From a virus: a DNA stretch of 21,627 nt. Below are positions 7,340 through 15,310 of the stretch, piece after piece (within the stretch, counting starts at the first letter, position 1; each line of letters begins with the position of its first letter). The position numbers and the translations under genes were made by a program. The stretch lies in IMG/VR virus record IMGVR_UViG_3300032093_000974, positions 1 to 21,627 of that record. The stretch is one strand, 5' to 3'. The notes beneath the pieces were generated by a model. It was not told where the DNA came from and did no database searches. It saw nothing but the letters and a program-made list of their open reading frames with translations.

Positions 7340-8032
7340 ATGAAACACATAATGTTAGCTATGCCCGCATATACTGGGGTGGTTCATATGGGGACGATGC
7401 GGTCCTTAATGACTGACTGTATTACTCTCATCAAAAGAGGGGATAGATTTACATTTGTTGACGATGTAGGAAACGCCCTGATAGCAGACTGTCGTGGTGT
7501 TATTACTACCAATTTTTACCATTCTGAGTGCGATGAACTAGTGTTTATTGACTCAGATGTAGCCTGGGAGGCCGGGGCATTGTGCCGGCTTATTGACCAT
7601 CCTGTAGACATGGTGGCAGGCGCTTATCCAGCAAGGGTTGATCCGCTTAAATTTAACATCGGATGGATTGAAGACCGCAAATATTTACAAGCAGACCCAA
7701 GCACGGGCCTGTTAGAAGTGGACCGTGTGCCTACTGGATTTTTAAAAATCACCAAAAACTGTGTTGCAAAAATGATTGAGGCATATCCAGAAACCTTTTA
7801 CCATGACGCAGCAGTTAATAACCAGTTTTATCCTTTATATGAGTCGTATATTGATCCAGAAAAGAAATGGAAATACGGCGAGGACTTTTCGTTTTGTAAA
7901 CGGTGGCGCGATATTGGCGGCCAAGTCTGGCTAGACCCAGAAATTAATATGGGCCACATTGGCAATAAAATCTTTGAAGGACACATTGGAAATTGGCTTA
8001 AAAGTAGGATAATTGAACAAACCCAACCATAA
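7340..8032 (+). CDS. Glycosyltransferase-like protein (GT-A fold)
   Basis: A 230-residue protein with glycosyltransferase GT-A features. The N-terminal strand is MKHIMLAMPAYTG. FIDSDVAW holds a DxD metal/sugar-nucleotide motif (Asp71, Asp73). YPARVD and VPTGFLKI follow, then GEDFSFCKRW (Glu181-Asp182) and a late His (MGHIG, His206) that could complete metal binding. There is no membrane anchor or signal, so it should act in the cytoplasm. The donor and acceptor are unknown; candidates are a virion protein, host surface glycan precursors or DNA. The start follows the capsid terminator, with AAAGGA four bases upstream. It begins the accessory block that separates coat from the tail adaptor. The enzyme class is well supported by motifs; the substrate is not. 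Confidence 0.8.
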   Translation: MKHIMLAMPAYTGVVHMGTMRSLMTDCITLIKRGDRFTFVDDVGNALIADCRGVITTNFYHSECDELVFIDSDVAWEAGALCRLIDHPVDMVAGAYPARVDPLKFNIGWIEDRKYLQADPSTGLLEVDRVPTGFLKITKNCVAKMIEAYPETFYHDAAVNNQFYPLYESYIDPEKKWKYGEDFSFCKRWRDIGGQVWLDPEINMGHIGNKIFEGHIGNWLKSRIIEQTQP

Positions 8033-8041
8033 GGATTAATC

Positions 8042-8374
8042 ATGGATTCTCTAAAAATTCTTTCCCCAACATATCGTTTAGACCTTACAACTTCTGCGTC
8101 AGCTGCGCTGCAACTTATTCCCGATACGCCAACTCGCGCATTTCGCGTGGCCATCCTAAATACAGGAACTGGAACCGCAGCGATTACCTTTGGAACAACT
8201 GATTCCAATATGGCAACTCCAGCAATTGCAGCATCTGGCAGCAGCGGCTCGTTTATCTTGGCTCCAAGTATGTTTTTGCCAATTTTGATTGACTGCCCCG
8301 CGCCCAACTTTTACATTAAGGGTATTTCTTCTGGAACTAATTCGCTATATTTGACATTAGTAGCCACCGAATAA
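8042..8374 (+). CDS. Small hypothetical, beta-rich, likely virion-related
   Basis: A 110-residue protein without cysteine pairs, signal or membrane segment. The sequence is rich in Ala, Ser, Thr and short hydrophobic strands (FRVAILNTGTGTAAITF, FYIKGISSGTNSLYLTLVA), which suggests a small beta sandwich. The AAGGA site overlaps the stop codon of the upstream gene, and the next gene's site overlaps this stop, so the three are translated in series. Its place directly before the long fibre gene suggests a fibre-attachment or small head/tail protein, but I do not recognise a family. Confidence 0.7.
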   Translation: MDSLKILSPTYRLDLTTSASAALQLIPDTPTRAFRVAILNTGTGTAAITFGTTDSNMATPAIAASGSSGSFILAPSMFLPILIDCPAPNFYIKGISSGTNSLYLTLVATE

Positions 8375-8384
8375 GGGATTTACC

Positions 8385-11300
8385 ATGTCCAACGACACCG
8401 CAAAGACTATAACAACCAATATAGTGCCGGTCCAAGGGACTTTTGAGCCCTTGCCGCCGTATGAGTGCATCAACTTAATTGGCCCTGCAGGAACCCCGTT
8501 TTATGCCCCTGTAAACCCCAATTTAGACGGTGTAAACATCACCAACAGCACGATTAACAGCACGACCATCGGGGTAACAACTCCGGCTGCGGGCGCGTTT
8601 ACTACTGCAAGCTCAACTAATCAACCAGTAGGAAACAACGATTTAACAACTAAACTGTATGTTGACTCTTTGGCCCTTGGCATTTCTTGGAAACAGCCAG
8701 TAAATGCTGCCACAACGGCCAACATTACCCTGTCTGGTGCGCAAACAATTGATACTGTTTCAGTTGTTGCTGGTGACCGAGTTTTGGTAAAAGACCAAAG
8801 TACCCAATCTGAAAATGGTATTTACATTGTTGGAACGCCTTGGACTCGATCACCAGATGCAAACGCATGGGACGAGTTGGTTTCGGCTTTGGTGTTTGTG
8901 GAAAGTGGCGGTCAAGCAGGCTCTGCTTGGTATTGCCCAGTTCAACCTGGCGGAACCCTTGGGGTTACAGCAGTTACTTGGAATAATTTTTCGGTTGGTG
9001 GCGTTTATTTTGCTGGAACCGGATTAAATCTATCCGGCGGCAATACATTCAACATCACAAATACTGGCGTGACAGCTGCAACATATGGCTCGGCATCCGC
9101 AGTTCCGGTTATTGCAGTTAACCAACAAGGCCAGATTACTAGCGCAAGCAATACGAATATTGCTATTGCTGGCAGCCAAATCACAAGCGGAACCATTGAT
9201 TCTGCAAGGATTAGCGGTGATTATTCAGGAATTACTGGGGTTGGCACATTAACCAATTTAACGGTTTCCAACACAATTACTGGCTCAATTTCTGGCAACG
9301 CGGCAACTGCAACTAATGCAACAAATGCAGCAACTGCAACCAATTTAGCTGGCGGCGCAACAGGCAGCTTGCCATATCAGAGCAGCGCAGGAACAACAAC
9401 TTTTGTAGGAATCGGCTCAACCGGCCAAATATTGACAGTTTCTGGCGGTGTCCCAACCTGGGCCGCGCCCTCAGCAACTGGAGATGTTGTGGGGCCAGCA
9501 TCATCTACCGATAACGCAATTGCTCGATTTGATAGCACTACTGGCAAAGTTATTCAAAACTCTGGCATTACTCTATCTGACGCAAATGCCTTGCAAAATG
9601 TTAATGAGATTAACTTTGACATTACCCCGGCAAGTGTTGTCGGTGGCGCTGGATCATTGTCTTGGAATAGTGACGATAACACCAAAACCTTGCAATTAAT
9701 TGGCAACAACGATGTACCAATTAAAGTTGGCGAAGAAAACTATTACAGAATTAAAGCATCGTCTGCAATTACCAAAGGCCAAGTATTAATGTTTACTGGC
9801 ACTTTGGGCTCGTCTGGTGGCCTGACAGCAGCGCCAGCAACGGGATTAACTGCTGCCACCGGTAACTATATTTTAGGTGTTGCTAAAGAAAGTGGAATTA
9901 CTAACGATTGGATTTATGTTCAAGAGTTCGGCGAGGTTAAAGGCATTAATACCAGCGGATCAACTGCTAGTGAGACTTGGGTAAACGGCGATATTCTGTA
10001 TTACAACCCTGCTGTTACTGGCGGATTGACAAAAAATGTGCCAACTGCGCCAAACGCCAAGGTTCAAGTAGCTGCAGTTGTCCATGCAAATGCAAGCAAT
10101 GGAATCTTATTTGTAAGGCCAACTTTTGAGCCAAGGCTAAATGATTTATCTAATGTGTTTGCTATATCTCCATCTGACGGTGATGTAATCGTTTGGGATA
10201 ACGGCGATTCTCGCTGGGAAAATAGAGCGCAATCGTCATTGACTGCTGGATCAGCAACCAACCTTTCTGGCGGCGCAACTGGCTCTTTGCCTTACCAATC
10301 AAGCGCAGGAACGACAACATTCTTGCCTGCGGGAACAGATGGCCAGGTCTTAAAACTTGCCAGCGGTGTCCCATCCTGGTCAAGCGACACATCTGGCGTC
10401 ACGATTACCGATGACACTACAACGAATGCAACCCGTTACATTACTTTTTCAAACCTCACAACTGGTAACGAAACCACACTAGATGTCTCGTCAACCAAGC
10501 TGCAATTTAATCCATCTACTGGAACTTTAACTGCTACTGCTTTTAGCGGATCAGGCGCAAGTCTAACCTCTTTAAATGCAAGCAACATATCTAGCGGTAC
10601 TGTAGCGGTGGGCAATGGAGGAACAGGCCAAACAAGTTATACAAATGGTCAGTTATTAATTGGAAACACCACAGGAAATACCCTTACAAAAGCAACATTA
10701 ACTGCCGGCACCGGAATTAGCATTACAAATGGTGCTGGATCAATAACAATCACCAACACAAATGTTCCCTATTCTGCAGATTATGTAATTGTTGCTGGTG
10801 GCGGTGGTGGCGGTGCAAATACAGGCGGTGGCGGTGGTGCTGGTGGTTATCTATCAGGAACTACTCAAATTGTGCCAGGATTTACTTATTCCGTTACTGT
10901 TGGTGGCGGTGGAGCAGGAGGCTCAAGCACAGCAGCAGGGACTAATGGATCTGATTCGGTTGCTCTTTCATTAACTGCTCTTGGTGGCGGTGGTGGCGGT
11001 GGTAGTGCATCACCAGCAGGAAAATCAGGCGGTTCAGGTGGAGCAAGTGGCGATTCAACAACTGTTGGATCAGGAACAACCGGACAAGGAAATAATGGCG
11101 GTAGTGGTTCAGGCGGATATCCAAGTGGTAGAGGTGGTGGTGGTGGTGCAAGTGCTGTAGGCGCTGATAGATCAGGTGCAAATGGCGGTAATGGTGGCGC
11201 AGGAACTGCATCATCAATAACTGGATCATCCGTAACTAGGGCCGGCGGTGGCGGTGGATTTGGAGAATATCGCGCTGGCGGAACTGCCGGAAGCGGTGGC

Positions 11301-11549
11301 GCTGGCGGCGGCGGTGCTGGTAGAGCAGCTTCAGGAGGAACTGCAACTGCTGGAACAGCAAACACAGGCGGTGGTGGTGGTGGCGGTGGAACTTATTCTG
11401 GAAATGGCGGAGCTGGTGGTTCAGGAGTTGTCATTATTTCTGTTCCAACTGCCAAATACACAGGAACCACAACTGGTTCGCCAACTGTTACTACAAACGG
11501 CTCTAATACCGTTATGCAATTTAATTCTTCAGGGAGTTACACAGCATGA
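8385..11549 (+). CDS. Long tail-fibre-like protein with glycine-rich C-terminal domain
   Basis: A 1054-residue fibre-like protein, probably a host-contacting appendage. Residues 1-95 form a possible attachment region ending NDLTTKLYVDSLA. Residues 95-210 hold a domain common in phage fibres (GISWKQPVNAATTANITL, GDRVLVKDQ, NGIYIV, WTRSPDAN). Next are Thr/Asn/Ala-rich shaft repeats (NAATATNATNAATATNLAGG) and two copies of GGATGSLPYQSSAGTTTF 306 residues apart. Between the repeats, residues 445-600 contain a globular part (KVGEENYYRIKASS, ITKGQVLMFTG). From about 801 to 1018 the chain is dominated by Gly runs (GGGGGG, GGGGGAGGY, GGSGSGG), closed by SGVVIISVP and a short end SPTVTTNGSNTVMQF. The glycine domain resembles those proposed to fold as polyglycine-II helices in phage adhesins. 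An AAGGGA site overlaps the upstream stop. Confidence 0.85.
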   Translation: MSNDTAKTITTNIVPVQGTFEPLPPYECINLIGPAGTPFYAPVNPNLDGVNITNSTINSTTIGVTTPAAGAFTTASSTNQPVGNNDLTTKLYVDSLALGISWKQPVNAATTANITLSGAQTIDTVSVVAGDRVLVKDQSTQSENGIYIVGTPWTRSPDANAWDELVSALVFVESGGQAGSAWYCPVQPGGTLGVTAVTWNNFSVGGVYFAGTGLNLSGGNTFNITNTGVTAATYGSASAVPVIAVNQQGQITSASNTNIAIAGSQITSGTIDSARISGDYSGITGVGTLTNLTVSNTITGSISGNAATATNATNAATATNLAGGATGSLPYQSSAGTTTFVGIGSTGQILTVSGGVPTWAAPSATGDVVGPASSTDNAIARFDSTTGKVIQNSGITLSDANALQNVNEINFDITPASVVGGAGSLSWNSDDNTKTLQLIGNNDVPIKVGEENYYRIKASSAITKGQVLMFTGTLGSSGGLTAAPATGLTAATGNYILGVAKESGITNDWIYVQEFGEVKGINTSGSTASETWVNGDILYYNPAVTGGLTKNVPTAPNAKVQVAAVVHANASNGILFVRPTFEPRLNDLSNVFAISPSDGDVIVWDNGDSRWENRAQSSLTAGSATNLSGGATGSLPYQSSAGTTTFLPAGTDGQVLKLASGVPSWSSDTSGVTITDDTTTNATRYITFSNLTTGNETTLDVSSTKLQFNPSTGTLTATAFSGSGASLTSLNASNISSGTVAVGNGGTGQTSYTNGQLLIGNTTGNTLTKATLTAGTGISITNGAGSITITNTNVPYSADYVIVAGGGGGGANTGGGGGAGGYLSGTTQIVPGFTYSVTVGGGGAGGSSTAAGTNGSDSVALSLTALGGGGGGGSASPAGKSGGSGGASGDSTTVGSGTTGQGNNGGSGSGGYPSGRGGGGGASAVGADRSGANGGNGGAGTASSITGSSVTRAGGGGGFGEYRAGGTAGSGGAGGGGAGRAASGGTATAGTANTGGGGGGGGTYSGNGGAGGSGVVIISVPTAKYTGTTTGSPTVTTNGSNTVMQFNSSGSYTA
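9336..9404 (+). repeat. Fibre internal repeat, copy 1 (23 residues)
   Basis: This encodes fibre residues 318-340. The matching copy lies at 10254-10322. The two differ at one residue of 23 (Ala or Ser at the fifth position) but at about 17 of 69 bases, nearly all synonymous. The repeat is therefore kept at protein level rather than being a fresh duplication. Each copy is followed by a related GQILTVSGGVPTW / GQVLKLASGVPSW segment. Confidence 0.85.
10254..10322 (+). repeat. Fibre internal repeat, copy 2 (23 residues)
   Basis: This encodes fibre residues 624-646 and is the partner of 9336-9404. It is part of a longer homologous stretch, continuing into GTDGQVLKLASGVPSW. The two probably mark equivalent shaft or junction positions on either side of an intervening globular region. 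Confidence 0.85.
10788..11440 (+). repeat. Glycine-codon-rich low-complexity tract (fibre tip)
   Basis: This tract of about 650 bases is built largely of GGT, GGC and GGA codons with interspersed Ala, Ser and Thr codons, coding for the glycine-rich domain of the fibre. Glycine runs of five to eight are separated by short variable segments (YLSG, YPSGR, FGEYRAG). The period is irregular, so it is not a simple tandem array. Repeated triplets make it prone to slippage and recombination, which could vary host contact. Confidence 0.8.
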
Positions 11550-11839
11550 GTCATTTTGCTAAAGTTGTTGATGGAAAAGTGGTTAAAGTTATTGTTGCAG
11601 AACAAGAATTTTTTAATACTTTTGTAGACACAAGTCCTGGTCAATGGATACAAACATCCTATAACACCTATGGAAATCAACATACACAAGGCGGAACACC
11701 ATTGCGTGGAAACTTTGCTGGAATTGGTTACATTTATGATTATGAAAATGATGTTTTTTATCCGCCTCAACCCCACCCAAGTTCTGTATTAAATAAAGAA
11801 ACATGGACCTGGGACACAATTCAGACAACGGAGTTATAA
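11546..11839 (+). CDS. Small virion-type protein found beside fibre genes
   Basis: A 97-residue protein whose ATG overlaps the fibre stop (ATGA), with AGGGAG nine bases upstream, so translation is coupled to the fibre. Its sequence (MSHFAKVVDGKVVKVIVAEQ, WIQTSYNTYGNQH, LRGNFAGIGYIYDYENDVFY, PSSVLNKETWTW) matches a small protein type I recall as widespread in cyanophages and other aquatic phages, usually listed as hypothetical or structural. The function is unknown; an Asp/Tyr-rich compact fold near a fibre suggests an appendage or chaperone role. The base composition is more AT-rich than the packaging genes, like its two right-hand neighbours. Confidence 0.8.
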   Translation: MSHFAKVVDGKVVKVIVAEQEFFNTFVDTSPGQWIQTSYNTYGNQHTQGGTPLRGNFAGIGYIYDYENDVFYPPQPHPSSVLNKETWTWDTIQTTEL

Positions 11840-11842
11840 AAA

Positions 11843-12151
11843 ATGGCATATCCAAAAATTGATATTGGTCATGTGGCAAATGTTTTTATTCGCATGATGA
11901 CTTTTGAAAAAGCTGGAGATGTAGAAAATGGTCATACTCATGAATTTGACCATGTGACATTGTTGTCAAAAGGCAGCTTAAAAATTGTTTGCGATGGTAA
12001 AGAAACAACTTTTGTTGCCCCGCACATGATTTTTATTAATAAAGATAAACATCATGAATTAATTGCCTTAGAGGACGGAACTGTTGCCTGTTGCATACAT
12101 GGAACCAGAAATAGCGATGGTGACATTATTGACCCGGCCTGCATCCCATAA
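11843..12151 (+). CDS. Cupin-domain protein
   Basis: A 102-residue single-domain cupin. Motif 1 is GHTHEFDHVTLLSKGSLKI (Gly30 onward), with His31, His33 and His37. Motif 2 is VAPHMIFINKDKHHELIAL, with His70/His71 and the usual Pro before the turn. The metal set is His-rich, because the typical Glu of HxHx3-4E is replaced by His37. Such small beta barrels may bind metal and a small ligand or catalyse dioxygenase, isomerase or sugar-epimerase-like reactions; which one cannot be told. CGGAG lies nine bases upstream. It is placed between two small phage genes in the accessory block, unusual in a structural operon. The cupin fold is well supported; an enzymatic role is inference. Confidence 0.82.
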   Translation: MAYPKIDIGHVANVFIRMMTFEKAGDVENGHTHEFDHVTLLSKGSLKIVCDGKETTFVAPHMIFINKDKHHELIALEDGTVACCIHGTRNSDGDIIDPACIP

Positions 12152-12165
12152 ATTAACAAATAATT

Positions 12166-12477
12166 ATGATTAATTATGAATGGAAGATTTTAGAAACTGT
12201 CATTATTGATGAAGTTTTGAAATCAGTTAAATATTGGTGCAAGGCAGCAGACGGGACTCATTCTGTAGAGACAGAGGGTAACTGGAAAATGCGTAATCAG
12301 CACTTGGTAGATTCCAACACAACAGAACACCAGGTTGCGCATTGGCTTGATTTAGATGCTACCCAAAATGACAAACATCTCATAAAATACAGATTACAAG
12401 AGCAACTGGATGCGCTTAGTTCAGAAATAAAAACTAAACCGCCCTGGGCCGTGGACACATTTAAGGTGACGATATGA
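12166..12477 (+). CDS. Hypothetical phage protein, 103 residues
   Basis: A protein of unknown function that opens [19 protein letters not shown] and continues with [10 protein letters not shown] and TEGNW. A helical, Gln/Asp-rich C-terminal half follows ([30 protein letters not shown]). It has one cysteine and no signal peptide or membrane segment. I recall proteins starting MINYEW from marine and freshwater phages near fibre genes, without a known role. There is no good ribosome site before 12166, which suggests coupling to the cupin gene 15 bases upstream. It overlaps the tail-adaptor start by four bases (ATGA). The DNA is AT-rich like the cupin gene. Confidence 0.7.
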   Translation: MINYEWKILETVIIDEVLKSVKYWCKAADGTHSVETEGNWKMRNQHLVDSNTTEHQVAHWLDLDATQNDKHLIKYRLQEQLDALSSEIKTKPPWAVDTFKVTI

Positions 12478-13439
12478 CACAACCAATCGACATCATCTCT
12501 CGCGCCCTCAAAGATATTGGGGCTCTTGAGGCTGGTGAAACTCCCGCGCCTGCAGATGCGCAAGACGCATTCGATATGCTCAATGACATGATTGACCAAT
12601 GGTCAAACGAGCAGATGATGGTCTTTTATAAGACTGAGATTATTTTTACCTTAACTCCAGGTCAAACCCAATATACGATTGGCCCCGGTGGCCAGATCAA
12701 CGGCACAATTACCGGCTCGATTTCTGGCACAACTTTAACCGTTACAGATGTTTCCGATGGCGCTATTGCGTTAGGCATGACCCTTACTGGCTCTGGTGTA
12801 GCCAATGGAACCAAAATAACTGCGTTTAATTCTGGCGCGGGCGGGAATGTAAACTCGGATGGAACCTATACGGTCAACATCTCGCAAACAGTTGCCAGCA
12901 CAACAATTAACGCCTATTACGAAAGACCGTTATCAATAAATTCTGCGTTTGTTAGGGTAAACACTAACTCTAATGGCCAACCTATTTTGAACGGTGGCCT
13001 AGACTATCCGGTGGCCATTCTTAACTTAGAAAATTACGAATTAATTGGCCTTAAAACCCTTAATGGTCCATGGCCCCGCGCCCTGTATTACCAGCCTGGC
13101 GAGACCCTAGGAACAGTTACCGTCTGGCCAAATCCATCCCAGGGTGAGATGCATATATTTGCCGATACCCTGTTTCAGCGCTTTACCTCAATCAATGACG
13201 AGATAATCATCCCTCAGGGCTACATAATGGCCCTTAGATGGTGTTTAGCCGAGCGTTTGATGCCGATGTATGGAAAAGCCAGCCAAACTCAAATACAGAT
13301 GATTAATGGCTTTGCAAACCATGCAAAAGCAACCATTAAACGAACCAATATGAAACCGATGCAAGTGGCCCGTTTTGAGGATTCCTTGATTGTCGGTAAA
13401 CGAGCAGATGCTGGCTGGATTCTTACTGGAGGCTTTTAA
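12474..13439 (+). CDS. Tail adaptor / head-completion protein, P22 gp4-like, with inserted module
   Basis: A 321-residue protein. In P22, gp4 binds below the portal to close the head and carry gp10. The N terminus ([43 protein letters not shown]) is the typical helical start of this family. The C-terminal part ([24 protein letters not shown]) is also characteristic. P22 gp4 has only about 166 residues. The extra length includes residues 77-145, a beta-type module ([15 protein letters not shown] to SQTVASTTI) that is homologous to two modules in the next gene. The start overlaps the upstream stop by four bases, with AAGGTGA upstream. The stop TAA overlaps the next ATG (TAATG). The family call rests on N/C patterns and synteny. 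Confidence 0.87.
   Translation: MTQPIDIISRALKDIGALEAGETPAPADAQDAFDMLNDMIDQWSNEQMMVFYKTEIIFTLTPGQTQYTIGPGGQINGTITGSISGTTLTVTDVSDGAIALGMTLTGSGVANGTKITAFNSGAGGNVNSDGTYTVNISQTVASTTINAYYERPLSINSAFVRVNTNSNGQPILNGGLDYPVAILNLENYELIGLKTLNGPWPRALYYQPGETLGTVTVWPNPSQGEMHIFADTLFQRFTSINDEIIIPQGYIMALRWCLAERLMPMYGKASQTQIQMINGFANHAKATIKRTNMKPMQVARFEDSLIVGKRADAGWILTGGF
12702..12908 (+). repeat. Inserted beta module, copy A (in gp4-like gene)
   Basis: This encodes residues 77-145 of the gp4-like protein. The pattern is [14 protein letters not shown], then [13 protein letters not shown], then GTKITAF, a Gly-rich turn, [10 protein letters not shown] and STTI. It aligns over its whole length with copies B and C in the following gene, with a four-residue longer Gly/Asn turn ([14 protein letters not shown]). 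DNA between copies is clearly diverged, so conservation is at protein level. Confidence 0.85.
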
Positions 13440-15310
13440 TGCCAGATTTTGGATTTGTTGGCGCAGCTTACGAAGCGCCGTCCATCTATCAAGATGCCCA
13501 GGAATGCATCAATTTTTATCCTGAAATAGACCCTACTAAGCCCCAAGGCGATAGGGGCGTTATGGCGCTTTACCCAACTCCAGGGTTAGAAACTGTTGCT
13601 ATTTTGCCAAATCAGGAAGAAGTGCGAGGCATTCGGACCTTATCCGGTGGCACCCAAGTCGTAACCGTTTGCGGTGATTTTGTGTATGTTATGGAATCCG
13701 ATTACACACCCAAAATGATCGGCCAAATGAACACATCAACCGGATTAGTTGGAATTGTGGATAACGGGGTCAATGTGTATATCGTGGACGATTCCTATCG
13801 TTACACTTGGTTTATCTCCAATCCATCGAATGCTATTTTTACCGGATCAATTTCCAGCACAACCTTAACTGTTACATCGGTTTTAAGTGGAACCATTGCA
13901 GTTGGCCAGGCAATATTTGGAAATAATATTTCACAAAACACGGTCATTACTGCGCTAGGAACTGGCTCTGGCGGGGTTGGAACTTATACAGTCAGCAACT
14001 CACAAACCACAGCGTCAACCTCTATAAACTCGGTTGCATCGCCAGCGATTGTTACTGGCTCTATATCTGGAACAACTTTGACCGTTTCTGCGGTTACTAG
14101 CGGAACTTTAAAAATTGGCCAAACCATAGAGGGCTCTGGCGTAACCGATGGCACCATCATTACGGCTTTTGGCACGGGATCAGGGGGCGCTGGAACTTAC
14201 ACGGTCAGCGCATCGCAGACGGTTAGCAGCACTACCATTTATGCCCTGAACTGGACCATATTGCCAGCTAATGACGGCCCGTTTGAGGGTGGCGGCACGG
14301 TTGATATTACCGACAATTATTTTGTCTATAACAAACCAAACTCGCAGCTGTGGGCATCATCTGACCTATTAAGCCCAATTACAGACCCGTTATCTTTTGC
14401 TAGTAAAGATGGCTCACCAGATGACCTTGTGTCAATTATTGTGGACCGCCGCGAAGTTTATTTACTCGGCGAGATGTCCTCCGAAGTCTGGATTAATTCG
14501 GGTGCCGTGCCATTTCCGTTTACTCGCATTCCAGGCACATCCACCCAGCAAGGTATTGCGGCGCAATATTCCATGTCCAGAATGGGCAACTCGTTTGCAT
14601 ATGTGTCAAAAAACAATCGCGGCGAGGCTATGGTGGTGCGCATGAATGGGTATTTTCCAGAAAGAATATCCACCCATGCGGTTGAAACAACTTTAGTTAA
14701 TCAGAATGTTTCGGATGCCTTGGCCTGGACCTATCAATTAGAGGGCCATGAGGTATATGTTGTTACTTTTCCAAGTATTGGCAATAATGGCCTGACATGG
14801 GCATATGACAACACCACAGGCCTCTGGCATAAGTGGCTTTATCGTAATAATGAGAATGAATTTGAGCGTCATCGTGGCAACTGCTGCGCATTCTTTAATC
14901 AACAAGTATTGGTTGGTGATTACGAAAACGGCAAGATTTATCAGTTAGGCCGTAATTTTTACACTGATGACGGCCAGCCAATCCGCAGGATTCGTAGGGC
15001 TCCCCACATCACATCGGATTTACAACGCCAGTATTTCCATGAGTTGCAGATTCAATTCCAGCCTGGCGTTGGTTTATCTACCGGCCAAGGGCAAGACCCC
15101 CAGGCTATGTTGCGCTGGTCTAATGACGGCGGATCAACCTGGTCTAATGAATATTGGACAAGCATCGGAAAACAAGGAAAATACCAGAATCGCGCCATAT
15201 GGAGGCGGTTAGGATGGTCCAGAGATAAAGTGTTTGAGGTATCAATTTCTGACCCAGTTAAGGCGGTTATTGTTTCAGCAAATCTTAAAGCAGAGGCTGG
15301 AGAAAACTAA
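13439..15310 (+). CDS. Tail hub / DNA-stabilisation protein, P22 gp10-like, with two inserted modules
   Basis: A 623-residue protein that should form the hexameric hub under the gp4 ring, holding tailspikes and keeping packaged DNA in. The N terminus ([24 protein letters not shown]) and the segments [46 protein letters not shown] and [15 protein letters not shown] are typical of the gp10 family. Residues 132-267 are not: they are two tandem copies of the module also present in the gp4-like protein. Without them the protein would be about 487 residues, close to P22 gp10 (472). The insertion falls between [16 protein letters not shown] and [16 protein letters not shown], so it probably sits in a surface loop. 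GGAGG is six bases before the TAATG-coupled start. Confidence 0.92.
   Translation: MPDFGFVGAAYEAPSIYQDAQECINFYPEIDPTKPQGDRGVMALYPTPGLETVAILPNQEEVRGIRTLSGGTQVVTVCGDFVYVMESDYTPKMIGQMNTSTGLVGIVDNGVNVYIVDDSYRYTWFISNPSNAIFTGSISSTTLTVTSVLSGTIAVGQAIFGNNISQNTVITALGTGSGGVGTYTVSNSQTTASTSINSVASPAIVTGSISGTTLTVSAVTSGTLKIGQTIEGSGVTDGTIITAFGTGSGGAGTYTVSASQTVSSTTIYALNWTILPANDGPFEGGGTVDITDNYFVYNKPNSQLWASSDLLSPITDPLSFASKDGSPDDLVSIIVDRREVYLLGEMSSEVWINSGAVPFPFTRIPGTSTQQGIAAQYSMSRMGNSFAYVSKNNRGEAMVVRMNGYFPERISTHAVETTLVNQNVSDALAWTYQLEGHEVYVVTFPSIGNNGLTWAYDNTTGLWHKWLYRNNENEFERHRGNCCAFFNQQVLVGDYENGKIYQLGRNFYTDDGQPIRRIRRAPHITSDLQRQYFHELQIQFQPGVGLSTGQGQDPQAMLRWSNDGGSTWSNEYWTSIGKQGKYQNRAIWRRLGWSRDKVFEVSISDPVKAVIVSANLKAEAGEN
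13832..14026 (+). repeat. Inserted beta module, copy B (in gp10-like gene)
   Basis: This encodes residues 132-196: [58 protein letters not shown]. It is followed after six residues by copy C. The two tandem copies share the frame of conserved positions GSISxTTLTV, GQ, TxITAxGTGSGGxGTYTVSxSQT. Confidence 0.88.
14045..14239 (+). repeat. Inserted beta module, copy C (in gp10-like gene)
   Basis: This encodes residues 203-267: [61 protein letters not shown]. It is closer to copy A in its first half ([14 protein letters not shown]) and to copy B in its second half (GTGSGGxGTYTVS). That fits either repeated duplication or exchange between the two adjoining genes. Confidence 0.88.

Noticed and set aside
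10886-11365. Long leftward open frame rich in proline opposite the fibre glycine tract
   Set aside because: It is the mirror of glycine codons (GGN read as NCC). Composition is an artefact, there is no ribosome site, and it lies wholly inside the fibre gene.
10788-11440. Triplet-rich glycine tract considered as a CRISPR-like or tandem repeat array
   Set aside because: Units have no fixed period or spacer structure, and the tract is one open frame with non-repeating inserts.
10740-12160. Diversity-generating retroelement variable region at the fibre end
   Set aside because: No reverse transcriptase gene and no template repeat pair are present in the window; glycine-run variation would be by slippage or recombination instead.
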